Source: Flavonifractor porci (GTDB lineage: Bacteria; Bacillota; Clostridia; Oscillospirales; Oscillospiraceae). Taken from it: DNA of 64,000 nt. Under the pieces are notes generated by a model, which had not been told where the DNA came from, did no database searches, and saw only the letters and a list, made by a program, of their open reading frames with translations. Shown here piece after piece: positions 17,901 to 25,591 of the stretch (the stretch's first letter is position 1; every line of letters begins with the position of its first letter). Position numbers and translations under genes: made by a program. Location: NCBI RefSeq assembly GCF_037572415.1, contig NZ_JBBHLB010000006.1, positions 124,001-188,000 of the forward strand, written 5' to 3'.

Positions 17901-18073
17901 AGCTCCGCTGTCACCCCCACCGACCAGGTATCCTTGGTACAGCTGCGGGCAAAGTCCAGGAAGGCAGCTTCGTCCCCGATGGTCACCGTTCCCGCCGCCC
18001 GGGCAGGGGGCAGCAGGGAGCAGAGAAGGGCAGCCACCAGCAGCAGGGCGGTTACGGGTCTGTTGTGCTTCAT
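14921..18073 (-). CDS. secreted GLUG-repeat protein with long central helical region and C-terminal anchor
   Basis: 1,050 residues with a signal peptide (MKHNRPVTALLLVAALLCSL, cleavage after ARA). Residues about 90-275 and 640-790 carry GLUG-type repeats such as GGIAGQNLGTITGCTNAG and GGIVGAVGAEVG. Between them, roughly 290-620, lies a Gln/Asp/Ala-rich helical stretch with heptad character. The C-terminus has one membrane helix (VMLVVLLCCAGAAVLLVIALA) and a basic tail, so the protein would be membrane-anchored with its bulk outside. It overlaps the MMPL transporter stop as ATGA and is third in a TetR-MMPL-GLUG operon. A role as an extracytoplasmic partner of the transporter is my inference; no enzyme motif is visible. 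Confidence 0.8.
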   Translation of the reverse strand: MKHNRPVTALLLVAALLCSLLPPARAAGTVTIGDEAAFLDFARSCTKDTWSVGVTAELTADLDLSDADFTSIPIFQGTFHGNGHTITGLSFSGKGSKVGLFRTLTQSAQVEDLTVEGTLRPGGTGGQVGLVAGENYGTVRNCTVKGSVSGQEDVGGVVGVNGESGTVTGCSNQAVISAPSNAGGIAGQNLGTITGCTNAGEINTASDQKVPSNSGGIAGLSRGTIDHCSNSGTVGYQHLGYNAGGMAGLQSGSITNCSNTGPILGRKDVGGIVGQFEPNVEVRYGDSPADSLNDSLGVLFDEMEGFADQLSGMVDQGVEDAQAIHEAVGQIRDRAQQAGDQGLTDYRAMTDQLDRHAAALGDALDGLRGHVDTFSNEAGDDLDDLLDSTAQLRRSLSEMLDSADNALVEAVEALDDAAEGIEKQANIIRTHLQAMSRELDSLGSYLTQVADCLKKLDWKGALAVPFPSIDPAGHLSAISKALGKLPGLVSDLTGRWETLSHDTSKEMEAARKDADQAAKAIHSAASHLVGAGSALSKDSKKDLDAVSNEASAIRTLLKDYSDQLGERTQAAADDIGEQLDVIQNRVDQMTQAAGADNQALHASAQRVIGALDQVRQAIYDMGREPKLTTQDLSGDITEGPGLVMGCTAACTVEGDSNVGGIVGAVGAEVGDDPEATFDMEDIKLLSDVYATLRAAVRQCRFDGAVAVRNDCGGGIAGRCTTGSILDCAARGTVETGTDYCGGIAGRTGGSVIRCAALVDLDGGSWLGGIAGLGGTLTDCRAMVRAQGDGEYRGAIAGQSGDPLTGNRYLLEELAGLDGVDVAGQAEGLKFDAFSVLSGIPEDFLTFSYRFVADGKTVAEIPFAYGDDLDQSLVPEPPARDGEYGVWPDFPVEGLTRSMVLEARFTQPTATLSSGEEFPVLLVQGTFEPQASLRVEGLDQLPDLSGYRSVEGWSYIVQGNQGDTVTLRLRCVDAAHPVAAVQTDSGWQVVKASQDGSYLVFDGPASGQVVLLDGTAPNVMLVVLLCCAGAAVLLVIALAFHRKRKQKKIPV

Positions 18074-20517
18074 GGCTGATCCTCCTGTTCCTGCTCCTCA
18101 ATGTGGAGCTCTTGATACTTGCTTTCGATGAGGGCGTCCACGCTGCCGTGGATCACGCCCTTGAATTCGCCGTCCACAAAGCCGGACACATGGCCCCGGA
18201 CGTGGCCGTCCAGCCGCATGGTGCCCTTGTTGAACCGCTGGGACCGGTCCCGATTGAGGGAGATGGCGGTACGCTCGATGATGGCGTCGCCCAACAGCAG
18301 CAGCTGGGGCAGTACGGTCATTACCAGGAAGATGGAGGTGACGGTGCCCCGGCCCAGGGTGAGGCCCACCGAGCCGATGGTGGCGTCGGTGGAGATGCCG
18401 CCGATGAGGAAGCCGGCCACCGCCATGATGGTGCCCGAGGTGAGGATGGTGGGGAAGCTCTGGCTCAAAGCCTCCACCGCCGCCCGCCGGGGCTCCATAC
18501 TGTTCTTCAGTTCCAGATAGCGGTTGGTGATGACGATGGCATAGTCAATGGTGGCGCCCATCTGAATGGAGCTGACCACCAGATAGCTGAGGAAAAACAG
18601 ATTGGTGCCGGTGAGCACCGGGAAGGAGAAGTTGATCCAGATAGAGCCCTGGATGGTAAGCACCAGCAGTACCGGCAGACCGGCGGACTTGAAGGTAAAC
18701 AGCAGGATCACCATAACGAAGAGGGCGGTGAGTACGCTGATCTTCAGGTTGTCGCCGGAGAAGGAGCTGGCCAGGTCGAAGGCGTTGGTGGAGTTGCCCA
18801 CCAGCACCACCTGGTCATAGTAGTCCTCACCGATGGAGCGGATCTCGTCCAGCAGGGCGTAGGTTTCATCCCCCTCGGTGGGCACGTCGGCCACAAAGAC
18901 CAGCCGGGACCAGTCCTGACCCTGGAGCTGCTTGAGGCCCACGTCCAGCTGCTCCTGCAGATCCTCCACCTTCTGGGCCTGCTCTCCGGTGAGGCTCACC
19001 ACCCCCTTGTCCTTCTGCTCCAGCAGGAACTGGAAGATATCCAGCAGGGGCACCGAGTAGTCGTCCGGGTTCTGGAAGATGGAGCCGTACTCCTCCACGC
19101 TCAGGCCATAGGCCTGGAAGAGCAGCCGGGCCAGCTCCACATCCACCCCCGCCAGCTCGGCGAACTGCCGGGGGGAGATATCGTCGGTGAGCATCCGTCC
19201 CGGCTCCACCTCGATGTTGGCAAGGCCGGTGACCTGGGTCACCTGGGGCAGGGCCTCCACCCGCTCCAGGATGCGCCCTTCCTTTTTATAATCTCCTCTG
19301 GGCACCAGCATGGCGATGGTATTTTTCTTGCCAAAGGCGGCGGTCACCTTCTCCTCGGCAATGCGCCAGTCCGGCTTGTTGTCAAAGTCGGCGTCGTTGG
19401 CGTCAAAGACGTAGACGCACCGGCTGGACAGCACCGCGCCCACAATGACCACCAGCACGAACACGGCGGGCAGGATGTAGCGCAGCCTGACCACCGCCTT
19501 GCCCCAGAAGTTGATCTGGGGCACCAGATTTTTGTGGCGGGTGCGGTCGATGGGACCCCGGAACATCATCAGCAGGCCGGGCATCAGCAGAAAGACGCAC
19601 AGCATGGAGCACACGATGCCCTTGGCCAGCACGATACCCATATCAAAGCCGATGCGCAGCTGCATGAGCATCAGCGCCACCAGACCGGAGATGGTGGTCA
19701 GGCTGGAGGAGGAGATCTCCACAATGGCCTTGCTCAGGGCGGCGATGTCCGCCTCCCGGGCGTCCAGGCCGTTGTCCCGCTCCTCCATGTACCGGTGGCA
19801 GAAAATGATGGCGTAGTCGATGGCCAAAGCCAGCTGGAGCACCACGGCGATGGAATTGGTAATAAAGGAGATGGTGCCGAAGATGAAGTTGGTGCCCATA
19901 TTGAGCACGGCTGCCGCCACAAACACGATGAGGTAGACGGGCACCTCCATATAGCTCTTGGAGGTAAAGAGCAGCACCACCACGATCACGGCGGCGGCAA
20001 TGGCCAGGATGACGGTCATCTCCTGCCGCAGGGAGGCCGAGATATCCCGGCCCACCTCCGTGGACATGGACACATCGTACCCCTCCAGCAGGTCCTCTAC
20101 CCGGTGGAGAGCCTCCACCGTCTCCTCATCCCCGGTTTCCCCGTCAAAGGAGATGGAAAAGAGGGCGGCGGAATCCTTGTAGTGGTCGGCGGTGTCGTCA
20201 AAGGCCACCTCCGATACCCCCTCCACCCCCTTCAGCCGCTGGGCCAGGGCGGCGGCGGTGTCGTAGGTCACGTTGGACACCATCACGTCAGCGGTGCCCA
20301 GGGTGACGAACTGCTCCTCCATCAGGGTCAGGCCCCGCCGGGTCTCGGTATCCGGCGGCAGGTAGGAGGTAATGTCGTTGTTGATCTGTACTTTATGAAT
20401 GGAAGCCCCGCAGAAGATCAAAGAGGCGATAAAGACCAGAAAAAAGGCCTTCCGTTTGTCCACAATGAAGCGGGCCAGTTTGGTCATTGGGGTCTCGGTT
20501 TTTTTGTCCGTTACCAT
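18070..20517 (-). CDS. MMPL-family RND transporter
   Basis: 815 residues with two repeats of one helix, a large outside loop and a block of about five helices. Both membrane halves carry the proton-relay style motif: LAIDYAIIFCHRYMEE in the first and GATIDYAIVITNRYLE in the second. The outside loops contain PPDTETRRGLTLMEE and the second-repeat hinge. A hydrophilic cytoplasmic tail ends in a Glu/Gln run. ATG 20517 has GAGAGGAA upstream and follows the TetR stop by 13 bases. Family members export lipids or hydrophobic compounds; with a TetR regulator upstream, export of a toxic or membrane-active molecule is likely but the substrate is unknown. Confidence 0.9.
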   Translation of the reverse strand: MVTDKKTETPMTKLARFIVDKRKAFFLVFIASLIFCGASIHKVQINNDITSYLPPDTETRRGLTLMEEQFVTLGTADVMVSNVTYDTAAALAQRLKGVEGVSEVAFDDTADHYKDSAALFSISFDGETGDEETVEALHRVEDLLEGYDVSMSTEVGRDISASLRQEMTVILAIAAAVIVVVLLFTSKSYMEVPVYLIVFVAAAVLNMGTNFIFGTISFITNSIAVVLQLALAIDYAIIFCHRYMEERDNGLDAREADIAALSKAIVEISSSSLTTISGLVALMLMQLRIGFDMGIVLAKGIVCSMLCVFLLMPGLLMMFRGPIDRTRHKNLVPQINFWGKAVVRLRYILPAVFVLVVIVGAVLSSRCVYVFDANDADFDNKPDWRIAEEKVTAAFGKKNTIAMLVPRGDYKKEGRILERVEALPQVTQVTGLANIEVEPGRMLTDDISPRQFAELAGVDVELARLLFQAYGLSVEEYGSIFQNPDDYSVPLLDIFQFLLEQKDKGVVSLTGEQAQKVEDLQEQLDVGLKQLQGQDWSRLVFVADVPTEGDETYALLDEIRSIGEDYYDQVVLVGNSTNAFDLASSFSGDNLKISVLTALFVMVILLFTFKSAGLPVLLVLTIQGSIWINFSFPVLTGTNLFFLSYLVVSSIQMGATIDYAIVITNRYLELKNSMEPRRAAVEALSQSFPTILTSGTIMAVAGFLIGGISTDATIGSVGLTLGRGTVTSIFLVMTVLPQLLLLGDAIIERTAISLNRDRSQRFNKGTMRLDGHVRGHVSGFVDGEFKGVIHGSVDALIESKYQELHIEEQEQEDQP

Positions 20518-20530
20518 AGGCAGATTCCTC

Positions 20531-21103
20531 TCAGCGGTTGGGAATAAATTGGGCCAGGTGGTCCAGCAGGACCTCCTCCGGCACCGGATCGGGGCTGGCC
20601 AGCCACCAGCGCAGCAGGGACAGCATGGCTCCCACATAGAAGCGGGCGGCGATCTGGGGGTCCACCCCCGGCAGGGCGTCGGGGAACGGCGGGCGGCTCA
20701 TCCGCAGACACAGCTCGTTGGCCGCCGCGTCCTCCAGCAGTCGGGTCTGGGTGTCGGCGCCGCTCTCCAGGCAGGCTCGGTACAGCGCCCTTCTCTCCTT
20801 GAAAAAGGACAGAGTGTTGCGGGCCGCCGCCAGGAAAAACTGTCCCGGCGTGGGGGCGTCCTGGGGAATGCAGGCGTCGATACACGCCCGCTCCAGCTGG
20901 GTCAGCATGTAGTGGAGCAGCTCCTGCTTATCATTAAAATGGGCATAAAAGGTGGTACGGTGGACCATGGCCCGCCGGCAGATATCGGTGACCGACAGCT
21001 CCTGAAAGGGCCGCTCCTCCATCAGTTCCACCAGAGCCTGGGTCAGCTGCCGCCGGGTCTTGCGCTGACGCAGGTCCAGATTGTCCTCTCGTTTCTCCTC
21101 CAC
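20531..21103 (-). CDS. TetR/AcrR-family regulator
   Basis: 190 residues from GTG 21103, chosen because AAAGGAGGGG sits five bases before it and because upstream ATG codons lie in or right after the promoter. The N-terminal helix-turn-helix reads VTDICRRAMVHRTTFYAHF, typical of the family. The C-terminal two thirds is the helical ligand-binding part. It heads the operon with the MMPL transporter and GLUG protein and most likely represses it through the palindrome at 21148-21178. Confidence 0.88.
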   Translation of the reverse strand: MEEKREDNLDLRQRKTRRQLTQALVELMEERPFQELSVTDICRRAMVHRTTFYAHFNDKQELLHYMLTQLERACIDACIPQDAPTPGQFFLAAARNTLSFFKERRALYRACLESGADTQTRLLEDAAANELCLRMSRPPFPDALPGVDPQIAARFYVGAMLSLLRWWLASPDPVPEEVLLDHLAQFIPNR

Positions 21104-21131
21104 AGGGACCCCTCCTTTCATGGGCCGGAAC

Positions 21132-21160
21132 AGCATATCACTTTACGCTACACTTGTCAA
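21132..21160 (-). promoter_or_regulatory. promoter of the TetR-MMPL-GLUG operon
   Basis: On the minus strand TTGACA (21155-21160), 17 bases, TATGCT (21132-21137). The -35 box falls in the centre of the operator palindrome. Confidence 0.78.
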
Positions 21161-21178
21161 GATAAAATACAAGTGTAG
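21148..21178. promoter_or_regulatory. TetR operator palindrome
   Basis: CTACACTTGT and ACAAGTGTAG are perfect inverted 10-base half-sites separated by 11 bases. The right-hand promoter half lies within it, so binding would block RNA polymerase. This predicts autoregulation. Confidence 0.75.
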
Positions 21179-21212
21179 ATTATCCAAAGGGGAAGGCCGC
21201 GGGATTTACAGG

Positions 21213-21241
21213 TTGCTTTTTTTAGAGGGAGACAGTATAAT
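21213..21241 (+). promoter_or_regulatory. promoter of the SLH protein gene
   Basis: TTGCTT (21213-21218), 17 bases, TATAAT (21236-21241), 47 bases before the start codon. Confidence 0.7.
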
Positions 21242-21287
21242 GAAGGCGTCTAATTATGGAAACCTATACGGCAACGGAGGGAAATGT

Positions 21288-23594
21288 ATGAAAGCAAAGC
21301 GATTTGCAGCCCTTTGGCTGGCGGTGGTTCTGACGCTGTCTCTGCTGGTGGTCCCCGCCGGGGCAGTGAGCTTTACCGATATGCAGGGCCACTGGGCCCA
21401 GGAGGACGTGGAGTATCTGGCCGGCCTGGGCATCGTGAAGGGCACCAGCGCCACTACCTTCGCCCCCGCCCAGAAGATGACCGCCTGCGAGGCTCTGCTC
21501 TTCTGCTCCCGGGCCACCGGCGTGTCCGCCGCGGATAAAAAGCAGATTGCCGCCGACCGGGCCGATCAGCTGAAGAAGATCCTGCCTGAGAACGTCTACA
21601 GCTGGGCGGAGGAGGAAATGGCTGTCTGTCTGGAGACCGGCATCATCAGCGTCACCGAGCTGGAGGCCATGTGCTCCTCCGGTGCACTGCTCAAGTCCAT
21701 CACCCGCGAAAACCTCTCCATGTATCTGGTACGGGCTATGCAGCTGGAACCCATGGCCAAAAATCTGACCAACTATTCCATGAGCTTTGCCGACACCGCC
21801 TCCATCTCCCAGGCGCTGCGGCCCTATGTGTATCTGCTCAATACATACGGCATCGTCCAGGGCAACACCGCCAACCAGTTTATGCCCCAGGGCAGCCTGA
21901 CCCGTGCGGAAATGGCCACCATGCTCCGCCGGGCCATCGACTTTATGGATGAGCAGGGCATCTATGCCGAACTGCCCGCCTACACCGACTACCAGTGGGT
22001 AGGCGGCGTCATCGACGCGGTGGGCTCCACCAGCAATGGCGCCACCCTGCTCACCATCACCGGCAATCTGACCGATACCTTCGGGATCTCTGTGCCCGCC
22101 AACGTGCCCATCTATGAAAACAACATCCGCACCACCCCCACCGCCCTGCGGGCGGGCCAGTATGTCCGGGTGAACCTGGACAGCAAGGGGGCGGCTCAGG
22201 CGGTCCGTCTGGGCGGGGCCCTGACCAGCCTCAGCGGCAGCATCGCCGATGTGTCTCAGGACAGCGTCACCATCAGCGTGAACGGCGCCAGCAAGCGGCT
22301 GGACATCGACCGCTTCACCAAGGTTCAGGTGGGCCAGCTGGTGGGCGATCCCTCCCTGATCGAGCCCAACGCCGGCTATACCCAGGCCCAGTGCTGGGTG
22401 GACGGCATGGGCCATCTGGCCGAGCTGAAGCTGTCCGGCGGCACCCGCTCCGCCGAGGGTCTCATCACCGGTGTGGAGAACACCGCCGGTGGCCAGACCC
22501 TCACCGTCGCCTCCTTTGACGGCCAGCGCGCCCAGTACACCCTGGTGTCCGGCGCCTCCGTCACCGTCAACGGCAAGGCCGGCTCCATCTCCGTGTCCAA
22601 CAAGGGGGACCATGTGAGCCTGCGGGTGTCCAACGACAATGCCGGCAGCGTGGTGAGCGCCGCGGTGGACACTGTATCCGACTATGTACAGGGCCCCATC
22701 AAGAGCGTTAACTTCTCCAAGGAGACCTATGAGATCACCCTGGAGGACAGCATTACCGGCAAGTCCCGTACCTACCCCATTGCAGGCAATGCCATCGCCC
22801 GCTATGACGGAGCGGAGATCACCGTCAAGGAGGTGGCCCGCAACAATTTTGCCACCCTTCAGCTCTCCGGTGGTCAGGTCGTGCTGCTGGACACCTACCC
22901 CGGCTCCACCACCACCCAGGGCGTGATTGAGAGCATCACCTACGCCAGCCCCACCACCCTGGCGGTGCGTACTCCCCAGGGCACCACCGCCACCTTTACC
23001 ATCGACCTGACCAACCTGCCCGACATTGAGCGGGACGGCAAGACCAGCTCCATCGACAAGCTGCGCAGCGGGGACAACGTCACCGTCACCGTCCGCTACA
23101 ACGAGGTGTATGAGATCGAGGCCACCTCTCAGAACGCCACCCTGTCCGGCACCATCACCCGGGTGGTCCAGGACACCACCGGCGTCAGCATCGACGTGCG
23201 CTTCTCCGACGGCTCCACCGACACCTACCAGGTGTCCGAGGGTGTGTCGGTGACCCAGAAGGGCTCGGTCATCTCCCTCTACACCCTCAAGCCCAACGAC
23301 GCGGTGGAGCTGACCCTCAGCGGGGACGAGATCGTGGCCATCAACGTCACCGGCAGTTCCTCCTCTTCCACCCAGATCACCGGCTCGGTGCTGGTGGTCA
23401 ACACCAAGGAGGATACCCTGATGATCAGCCTGGAGAACGGCACGCCTCTCACCGTGGACGTGGAGGACGCAAGCTTCGTTACCATCTCCGGCTCCTCCAC
23501 CAGCCTGAGCAAGCTGGCGGCGGGGGACCGGGTGCAGATCTACGGCCAGTATTCCGGCAGTCTCTTCGCCGCCACCCTGGTGGTCAAACTCTAA
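21288..23594 (+). CDS. SLH-domain surface protein with repeated beta domains
   Basis: 768 residues. The start was set at ATG 21288, behind GGAGGG and directly before a signal peptide (MKAKRFAALWLAVVLTLSLL, cleavage after AGA). Residues about 28-225 hold S-layer homology repeats: FTDMQGHWAQEDVEYLAGLG, FADTASISQALRPYVYLLN with VQGNTANQFMPQGSLTRAEM. The rest is beta-rich, with several copies of a roughly 70-residue module ending in phrases like GDRVQIYGQYSG and GDNVTVTVRYNEV, reminiscent of DUF5666. SLH repeats bind pyruvylated secondary wall polymer, so this is a wall-attached structural or adhesin-like protein. Monocistronic, followed by a strong terminator. Confidence 0.85.
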   Translation: MKAKRFAALWLAVVLTLSLLVVPAGAVSFTDMQGHWAQEDVEYLAGLGIVKGTSATTFAPAQKMTACEALLFCSRATGVSAADKKQIAADRADQLKKILPENVYSWAEEEMAVCLETGIISVTELEAMCSSGALLKSITRENLSMYLVRAMQLEPMAKNLTNYSMSFADTASISQALRPYVYLLNTYGIVQGNTANQFMPQGSLTRAEMATMLRRAIDFMDEQGIYAELPAYTDYQWVGGVIDAVGSTSNGATLLTITGNLTDTFGISVPANVPIYENNIRTTPTALRAGQYVRVNLDSKGAAQAVRLGGALTSLSGSIADVSQDSVTISVNGASKRLDIDRFTKVQVGQLVGDPSLIEPNAGYTQAQCWVDGMGHLAELKLSGGTRSAEGLITGVENTAGGQTLTVASFDGQRAQYTLVSGASVTVNGKAGSISVSNKGDHVSLRVSNDNAGSVVSAAVDTVSDYVQGPIKSVNFSKETYEITLEDSITGKSRTYPIAGNAIARYDGAEITVKEVARNNFATLQLSGGQVVLLDTYPGSTTTQGVIESITYASPTTLAVRTPQGTTATFTIDLTNLPDIERDGKTSSIDKLRSGDNVTVTVRYNEVYEIEATSQNATLSGTITRVVQDTTGVSIDVRFSDGSTDTYQVSEGVSVTQKGSVISLYTLKPNDAVELTLSGDEIVAINVTGSSSSSTQITGSVLVVNTKEDTLMISLENGTPLTVDVEDASFVTISGSSTSLSKLAAGDRVQIYGQYSGSLFAATLVVKL

Positions 23595-23601
23595 CTGAAC
23601 A

Positions 23602-23640
23602 AAGTGCGGGGTCCGGCCTATCGAGCCGGACCCCGTACTT
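23602..23640 (+). terminator. terminator after the SLH gene, overlapping the proS promoter
   Basis: A 16-pair stem (AAGTGCGGGGTCCGGC, one G-U pair) with a CTATCGA loop is followed by GACTTTT. Its last two bases are the first two of the proS -35 box. Confidence 0.8.
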
Positions 23641-23667
23641 GACTTTTAGGCCGCAAATGAATAAAAT
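23639..23667 (+). promoter_or_regulatory. promoter of proS
   Basis: TTGACT (23639-23644), 17 bases, TAAAAT (23662-23667). There is no room for a T-box leader between it and the gene. Confidence 0.75.
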
Positions 23668-23712
23668 AGGTAGCACCCATGCGTATTTTGATAAAAAAGG
23701 ATTGAGATAGAT

Positions 23713-25152
23713 ATGGCACAGGACAAAAAGCAGGTGGAACAGATCACCGATATGGAGGTGGACTTCGCCAAGTGGTTCACCGACGTGTGTAAGAAGGCGG
23801 AGCTCATCGACTACTCCTCCATCAAGGGCGTGTTCATCTACCGCCCCTACGGCTACGCCATCTGGGAAAACTTCCAGAAGATTCTGGATGAGAAGTTCAA
23901 GGAGACCGGACACGAGAACGTGTACCTCCCCCTGCTCATCCCCGAGTCCCTGCTCCAGAAGGAGAAGGATCACGTGGAGGGCTTCGCCCCCGAGTGCGCC
24001 TGGGTGACCATGGGCGGCTCTGAGAAGCTGGAGGAGCGCTACTGCATCCGGCCCACCAGCGAGACCCTGTTCTGTGAGCACTACAAGAACATCATCCACT
24101 CCCACCGTGACCTGCCCAAGCTGTACAACCAGTGGTGCTCCGTGCTGCGTTGGGAAAAGACCTCCCGCCCCTTCCTGCGTCACCGTGAGTTCCTGTGGCA
24201 GGAGGGCCACACCATGCACGCTACCGCCGAGGAGGCCATTGCCGAGACCGAGCAGATGTTCAACATCTACGCCGACTTCTGCGAGAACTACCTGGCCATG
24301 CCCGTGGTGAAGGGCCGCAAGACCGACAAGGAGAAGTTCTCCGGCGCCGAGGCCACCTACACCGTGGAGTGCATGATGCACGACAAGAAGGCCCTCCAGG
24401 CCGGTACCTCCCACTACTTCGGCGACGGCTTTGCCCGCGCCTTTGACATTACCTTCGCCGGTAAGGACAACCAGCCCCACCATCCCTTCCAGACCTCCTG
24501 GGGCGTGTCCACCCGCCTCATCGGCGGCGTGATCATGACCCACGGCGACAACAACGGTCTGGTGCTGCCCCCCCGCATCGCTCCCACCCAGGTCATTATC
24601 ATCCCCGTGGCCCAGCACAAGGAGGGCGTCATCGAGGCCAACGAGGCCGTCATGAACCGCCTGAAGGCCGCCGGCATCCGGGTGAAGATGGACGCCTCCG
24701 AGCAGTCCGCCGGCTGGAAGTTTGCCGAGTACGAGATGAAGGGCGTGCCCCTGCGTCTGGAGATGGGTCCCAAGGACATGGAGAAGAACCAGTGCGTGCT
24801 GGTCCGCCGGGACAACGGCGAGAAGAGCTTCGTCTCCCTGGACAACATCGAGGAGACCGTCAAGACCATGCTGGACACCGTGCAGCAGGGCCTGTTCGAC
24901 AAGGCCAAGCGCAACCTGGACGACAACACCTACGCCTGCTTCACCGTGGAGGAGGTCAAGGAGAAGATGTCCACCCAGGGCGGCTTCGCCAAGACCATGT
25001 GGTGCGGTGATCTGGAGTGCGAGCTGAAGATGAAGGAGATCGCCGGCGTGTCCTCCCGCTGCATCCCCCTGGAGCAGGAGCACCTGGGCGACGTGTGCCC
25101 CGTCTGCGGCAAGCCCGCCAAGCATATGGTGTACTGGGGCGTGGCCTACTAA
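23713..25152 (+). CDS. proS: prolyl-tRNA synthetase, archaeal/eukaryal type
   Basis: 479 residues, class II synthetase. Motif 2 is RWEKTSRPFLRHREFLWQEG and motif 3 is in GGVIMTHGDNNGLVLPP. Residues after about 285 form the anticodon-binding domain, followed by the extra C-terminal zinc-binding-like domain typical of the short archaeal-type enzymes (CGDLECELKMKE and CPVCGKPAKHMVYWGVAY, ending in Tyr). There is no ybaK-type editing insertion. It charges tRNA-Pro in the cytoplasm. AAGGATTGAG precedes the start. Codon use is highly biased, as in typA. Confidence 0.96.
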   Translation: MAQDKKQVEQITDMEVDFAKWFTDVCKKAELIDYSSIKGVFIYRPYGYAIWENFQKILDEKFKETGHENVYLPLLIPESLLQKEKDHVEGFAPECAWVTMGGSEKLEERYCIRPTSETLFCEHYKNIIHSHRDLPKLYNQWCSVLRWEKTSRPFLRHREFLWQEGHTMHATAEEAIAETEQMFNIYADFCENYLAMPVVKGRKTDKEKFSGAEATYTVECMMHDKKALQAGTSHYFGDGFARAFDITFAGKDNQPHHPFQTSWGVSTRLIGGVIMTHGDNNGLVLPPRIAPTQVIIIPVAQHKEGVIEANEAVMNRLKAAGIRVKMDASEQSAGWKFAEYEMKGVPLRLEMGPKDMEKNQCVLVRRDNGEKSFVSLDNIEETVKTMLDTVQQGLFDKAKRNLDDNTYACFTVEEVKEKMSTQGGFAKTMWCGDLECELKMKEIAGVSSRCIPLEQEHLGDVCPVCGKPAKHMVYWGVAY

Positions 25153-25167
25153 AAAACAGAACAGAAT

Positions 25168-25196
25168 GAGGCCCCGGAGCGTGGCTCCGGGGCCTC
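25168..25196 (+). terminator. terminator after proS
   Basis: GAGGCCCCGGAGC, a GTG loop and the complementary arm, followed by a weak T-rich tail (TTGGTTGT). Confidence 0.7.
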
Positions 25197-25288
25197 TTGG
25201 TTGTATAGGATTTATGAAAGCCTCCCGTCCTCCAAAGCCGGGGTGCAATTACCGCACACGGACGGCAAAATGAGGGTTGTCAACTGTT

Positions 25289-25410
25289 AGACGGTAAGGT
25301 AGAATGGCCGTAAGGAAATAGAATCGTGCGGCAGACTGGACAGGACGGCAATCCCATCCAGTCCTGCGCGGGTGATGCTCCACCCACACAACGGAAATTC
25401 CGCACCGTCT
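25289..25410 (-). ncRNA. candidate structured non-coding RNA
   Basis: On the minus strand a promoter at 25415-25443 would start a transcript at about 25408, exactly where an outer helix begins (AGACGGT pairing with ACCGTCT 120 bases on). Inside are GTGCGG/CCGCAC, a GGGTG/CACCC hairpin and an ACTGGA/TCCAGT hairpin, making a branched fold of about 122 bases. No coding frame of note lies in it and no minus-strand gene follows before proS. It does not match 6S, SRP, tmRNA or the riboswitches I can recall. A weaker + strand promoter (TTGTCA, 17 bases, TAGAAT from 25278) means the strand is not certain. The rest of 25197-25591 holds no gene. Confidence 0.45.
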
Positions 25411-25414
25411 CATT

Positions 25415-25443
25415 ATTATACCATTTTTTCCACGATATTACAA
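25415..25443 (-). promoter_or_regulatory. promoter of the candidate RNA
   Basis: On the minus strand TTGTAA (25438-25443), 17 bases, TATAAT (25415-25420) with an extended -10 TGGTATAAT. Confidence 0.6.
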
Positions 25444-25469
25444 GGTGTATTGTGAGGGGCGTTGCAGAT

Positions 25470-25516
25470 AAAATGTGCTGTGCTGGGTATATTCAAATAT
25501 CCGCACAGCACATTTT
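25470..25516 (+). terminator. hairpin before the RCC1 gene, terminator-like
   Basis: AAAATGTGCTGTGC and its perfect 14-base complement enclose a 19-base loop and are followed by GTTTTC. It lies 75 bases before the RCC1 gene start, so it may be an attenuator or the end of an upstream + strand RNA. Confidence 0.5.
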
Positions 25517-25591
25517 GTTTTCGTGGCAGACGGGGAGCCGGGGGTGACCTTCTGGATTCCGCCGTAAAGAATTTATTTCAGGAGGTAGCAA

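Noticed and set aside
25289..25410. T-box leader, because of a GGGTGG-like motif on the minus strand
   Set aside because: The motif is not followed by the ACCGCG core, there is no stem I upstream of the promoter and no minus-strand gene follows.
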